From NCBI GenBank assembly GCA_964480475.1, contig CAYZPW010000081.1, forward strand, positions 1 through 16,454: a stretch of DNA of 16,454 nucleotides, given 5' to 3'. Positions 14,596-16,454 of this stretch are shown here, piece after piece (position 1 is the stretch's first letter; each line of letters opens with the position of its first letter). The stretch comes from CAYZPW01 sp964480475 (GTDB taxonomy: Bacteria; B130-G9). Both the position numbers and the translations under genes were made by a program. The notes beneath the pieces were generated by a model. It was not told where the DNA came from. It was given only the letters and a program-made list of their open reading frames with translations, and did no database searches.

Positions 14596-15098
14596 TGGAG
14601 AAGATGAGAGGCAAGGCCTGGAAATTCGGGGACGACATCAGTACGGACCACATCGCCCCGGGGCGGCTTTTCCACCTGCGCTCCAATCTACCGGAGCTGG
14701 CAAAGCACGTTCTGGAGGACGCAGACCCCGAGTTCGCGAACAAGATGCGCAAGGGCGATTTCGTGGTCGGCGGCAACAACTTCGGCCTGGGTTCAAGCCG
14801 CGAACACGCGCCAACTATTATAAGGATGGCTGGAGTAAGCGCGGTCCTGGCCAAATCGTTCGCAAGGATATTCTACAGGAACGCTATCAATGTTGGTTTG
14901 CCGGCCATAATCTGCAACACCGACAGGATAGACGCTGCTGATGAGCTCCAGGTCGATCTTGACGCGGGCGTCGTTCACAACTTGACTAAGAAAAAGGAGA
15001 TTCCATTCGCCCCGCTGCCCAAGGTCATGCAGAAGATACTTGAGGACGGCGGGCTTCTGAATCACATTGGCAAATATGGCGATTTCAACCTTGACTAA
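14592..15098 (+). CDS. Aconitase/isopropylmalate dehydratase family, small (swivel) subunit
   Basis: This 168-residue protein is the LeuD-type swivel subunit that completes the active site of the large subunit encoded just upstream. Two ATG codons in tandem (14592, 14595) overlap the large-subunit TGA; GGAGG lies 4 or 7 bases before them, so either can be the start, with 14595 better spaced. Motifs are DDISTDHIAPGR (14-25) and GGNNFGLGSSREHAP (60-74), the latter being the substrate-binding GSSREHA signature. The specificity loop reads RLFHLRSNLPELA (25-37). Its arginine (Arg30) resembles the YLRT loop of methanogen homoaconitase more than the YLV-type loop of isopropylmalate isomerase, which hints at a tricarboxylic substrate such as citrate. 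This loop comparison is from memory and is inference. Confidence 0.88.
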   Translation: MMEKMRGKAWKFGDDISTDHIAPGRLFHLRSNLPELAKHVLEDADPEFANKMRKGDFVVGGNNFGLGSSREHAPTIIRMAGVSAVLAKSFARIFYRNAINVGLPAIICNTDRIDAADELQVDLDAGVVHNLTKKKEIPFAPLPKVMQKILEDGGLLNHIGKYGDFNLD

Positions 15099-15128
15099 CT
15101 CCTTGTGAGAGGAAAGAGGAGATTGACA

Positions 15129-16373
15129 GTGCAATTTGACAAGATAGCTCCGCCGACAGACGGGGTGAGGATCACTGTTGAGGGCGACAAGCTTGTCGTT
15201 CCTGATAATCCTATCATCCCAGTCATCGAGGGTGATGGTATTGGCCCCGACATTATGCGCGCTGCGCGCCGCGTGCTGGATGGCGCCGTTCATAAGGCAT
15301 ACGCGGGCAAGAGGCGGATCGTGTGGTTCGATGTCTATGCCGGCGATAGCGCCCAGGCCAAATACGGTGAGGTGCTTCCCCAGGACACGATCAACGCCAT
15401 CAGCCACTTTCTCGTTGCCCTCAAAGGCCCCTTGACCACACCGGTGGGCGGCGGCTATAGGAGCCTCAACGTCACGATGCGGCAGGTCATGGAGCTCTAC
15501 AGCTGCGTCCGACCCGTCAGGTATTTCGCGGGCGTCCCGAGCCCTGTGAAGCACCCTGAGCGGATGAACATCGTCATCTATCGTGAGAACACCGAAGACG
15601 TCTATGCTGGTATCGAGTGGCAGGAAGGCACCGAAGAAGTCAAGAAGGTCATCGAATTCCTCAACAAAGAGATGGGCAAGAACATCAGAATGGACTCGGG
15701 CATCGGCATCAAACCGATAAGCGTGTTCGCTACCAAACGCCTCGTCCGAGCTGCGATCAGATATGCGATCAAGCGTCATAGAAGGAGCGTTACCCTGGTT
15801 CACAAGGGCAACATCATGAAGTTCACCGAGGGCGCCTTCAAGGATTGGGGCTATGAGCTGGCCAGGGAGGAGTTCGGCGATATGACCATCACCGAGCAGG
15901 AGCTCTGGGACAAATACGACGGCAAGCAGCCCGAGGACAAGATAGTCGTCAAGGACAGGATCGCAGACAGCATGTTCCAGCAGGTTCTGACGCGCACCGA
16001 AGAGTACGAGGTCGTTGCGCTTGCCAATCTGAACGGTGATTATCTCTCCGACGCCTGTGCCGCGCAGGTGGGCGGCCTGGGCATGGCGCCGGGCGCAAAC
16101 ATCGGCGATGAGATCGCGCTCTTTGAGGCGACGCACGGCACGGCGCCCAAATACACCGACCAGGACAAGGTCAATCCGACGTCACTGATCCTGTCCGGCG
16201 TCATGATGCTGGAGCACCTCGAGTGGGACGAAGCCGCGCAGCTGGTCTATGCCGCGATAGCCAAGACCGTCCAGCAGAAACGTGTCACTTATGATCTGCA
16301 TCGCTTGATGGAAGGCGCCACCAAACTCAAGACGTCGGAATACGCCTCGGCCTTGATAGAGAACATGGCGTAG
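15129..16373 (+). CDS. icd: NADP-type isocitrate dehydrogenase
   Basis: This 414-residue enzyme oxidatively decarboxylates isocitrate to 2-oxoglutarate with reduction of NADP. I chose the GTG at 15129 because AGGAG lies 7 bases upstream and the N-terminus then matches the E. coli enzyme; a GTG at 15105 would add 8 residues without a ribosome-binding site. It aligns nearly end to end with E. coli Icd (416 residues). Substrate residues are present: Ser112 in GGGYRSLNVTMRQ (the phosphorylatable Ser113 in E. coli), Tyr159, Lys226, and Asp280, 304 and 308. The cofactor pocket has Lys341, Tyr342, Val348, Tyr388 and Arg392, equivalent to E. coli 344, 345, 351, 391 and 395, which specify NADP over NAD. 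It follows the small subunit by 30 bases and ends the operon at an intrinsic terminator. No kinase/phosphatase gene is visible here. Confidence 0.95.
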   Translation: MQFDKIAPPTDGVRITVEGDKLVVPDNPIIPVIEGDGIGPDIMRAARRVLDGAVHKAYAGKRRIVWFDVYAGDSAQAKYGEVLPQDTINAISHFLVALKGPLTTPVGGGYRSLNVTMRQVMELYSCVRPVRYFAGVPSPVKHPERMNIVIYRENTEDVYAGIEWQEGTEEVKKVIEFLNKEMGKNIRMDSGIGIKPISVFATKRLVRAAIRYAIKRHRRSVTLVHKGNIMKFTEGAFKDWGYELAREEFGDMTITEQELWDKYDGKQPEDKIVVKDRIADSMFQQVLTRTEEYEVVALANLNGDYLSDACAAQVGGLGMAPGANIGDEIALFEATHGTAPKYTDQDKVNPTSLILSGVMMLEHLEWDEAAQLVYAAIAKTVQQKRVTYDLHRLMEGATKLKTSEYASALIENMA

Positions 16374-16389
16374 TATTCCCCTGTTGTTC

Positions 16390-16426
16390 ATGGGGGGCGC
16401 CTCACCGGTGTCCCCCATTTTGCTTT
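16390..16426 (+). terminator. Rho-independent terminator after icd
   Basis: A 12-bp stem (16390-16401 with 16407-16418) built on ATGGGGG / CCCCCAT with two G-U pairs closes a 5-base loop and is followed by TTTTGCTTTT. It begins 17 bases after the icd stop and ends the TCA operon. Confidence 0.85.
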
Positions 16427-16454
16427 TACCCACCGCGTGTGATATAGGGCTGCA

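Noticed and set aside
14793..16136. A 447-codon open frame on the minus strand
   Set aside because: It lies antisense to the unmistakable isocitrate dehydrogenase and the end of the small-subunit gene; long antisense frames are common in GC-rich genes.
11977..16373. Alpha-aminoadipate (lysine) pathway cluster with homocitrate synthase and homoisocitrate dehydrogenase
   Set aside because: The first gene is a true citrate synthase with its catalytic triad, and the last matches NADP-isocitrate dehydrogenase including the RSLN substrate motif, so TCA function is the better reading.

Overview
This looks like a contig from an uncultivated, GC-rich (roughly 55-60% by eye) bacterium, probably a metagenome scaffold because two 10-base N runs (5800-5809 and 9811-9820) interrupt genes. 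Signal peptides, a parallel beta-helix protein, a secreted beta-propeller and a membrane GT-C-like protein point to a cell with an elaborate envelope. The TCA genes (mitochondrial-type citrate synthase, two-subunit aconitase-like hydro-lyase, NADP-type isocitrate dehydrogenase) occur in many phyla, so I do not assign one.

Layout. 1-1104 (minus) is the 5' part of a membrane-anchored helical-repeat gene running off the left edge. It is divergent from 1322-3028 (plus), a secreted right-handed beta-helix protein. After about 550 bases with no convincing gene, 3580-6255 (minus) holds a pair of radical SAM genes 11 bases apart. The upstream one is a cobalamin-binding-domain radical SAM protein broken by an N gap and by a 2-base frame disruption inside its CX3CX2C motif; the downstream one is an intact radical SAM protein with a second cysteine cluster. 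6574-8820 (minus) is an exported protein with 14 regulator-type propeller repeats and no kinase. Divergent from it, 9278-11428 (plus) is a polytopic GT-C-like membrane protein with a soluble C-terminal domain.

The right third (11977-16373, plus) is a metabolic cluster: citrate synthase, aconitase-like large subunit, aconitase-like small subunit, isocitrate dehydrogenase, ending in a strong intrinsic terminator. Together these convert acetyl-CoA and oxaloacetate to 2-oxoglutarate and NADPH. The two hydro-lyase genes overlap at ATGATG and the dehydrogenase follows within about 30 bases, so these three are probably one transcript. A hairpin between citrate synthase and the rest could tune their relative expression.

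No CRISPR array, insertion sequence, tRNA or rRNA was recognised. No obvious new defence or mobile system is present. The points most worth a second look are the broken radical SAM motif, the kinase-less 14-repeat propeller, the mitochondrial-type citrate synthase, and the LeuCD-type hydro-lyase apparently serving as aconitase.
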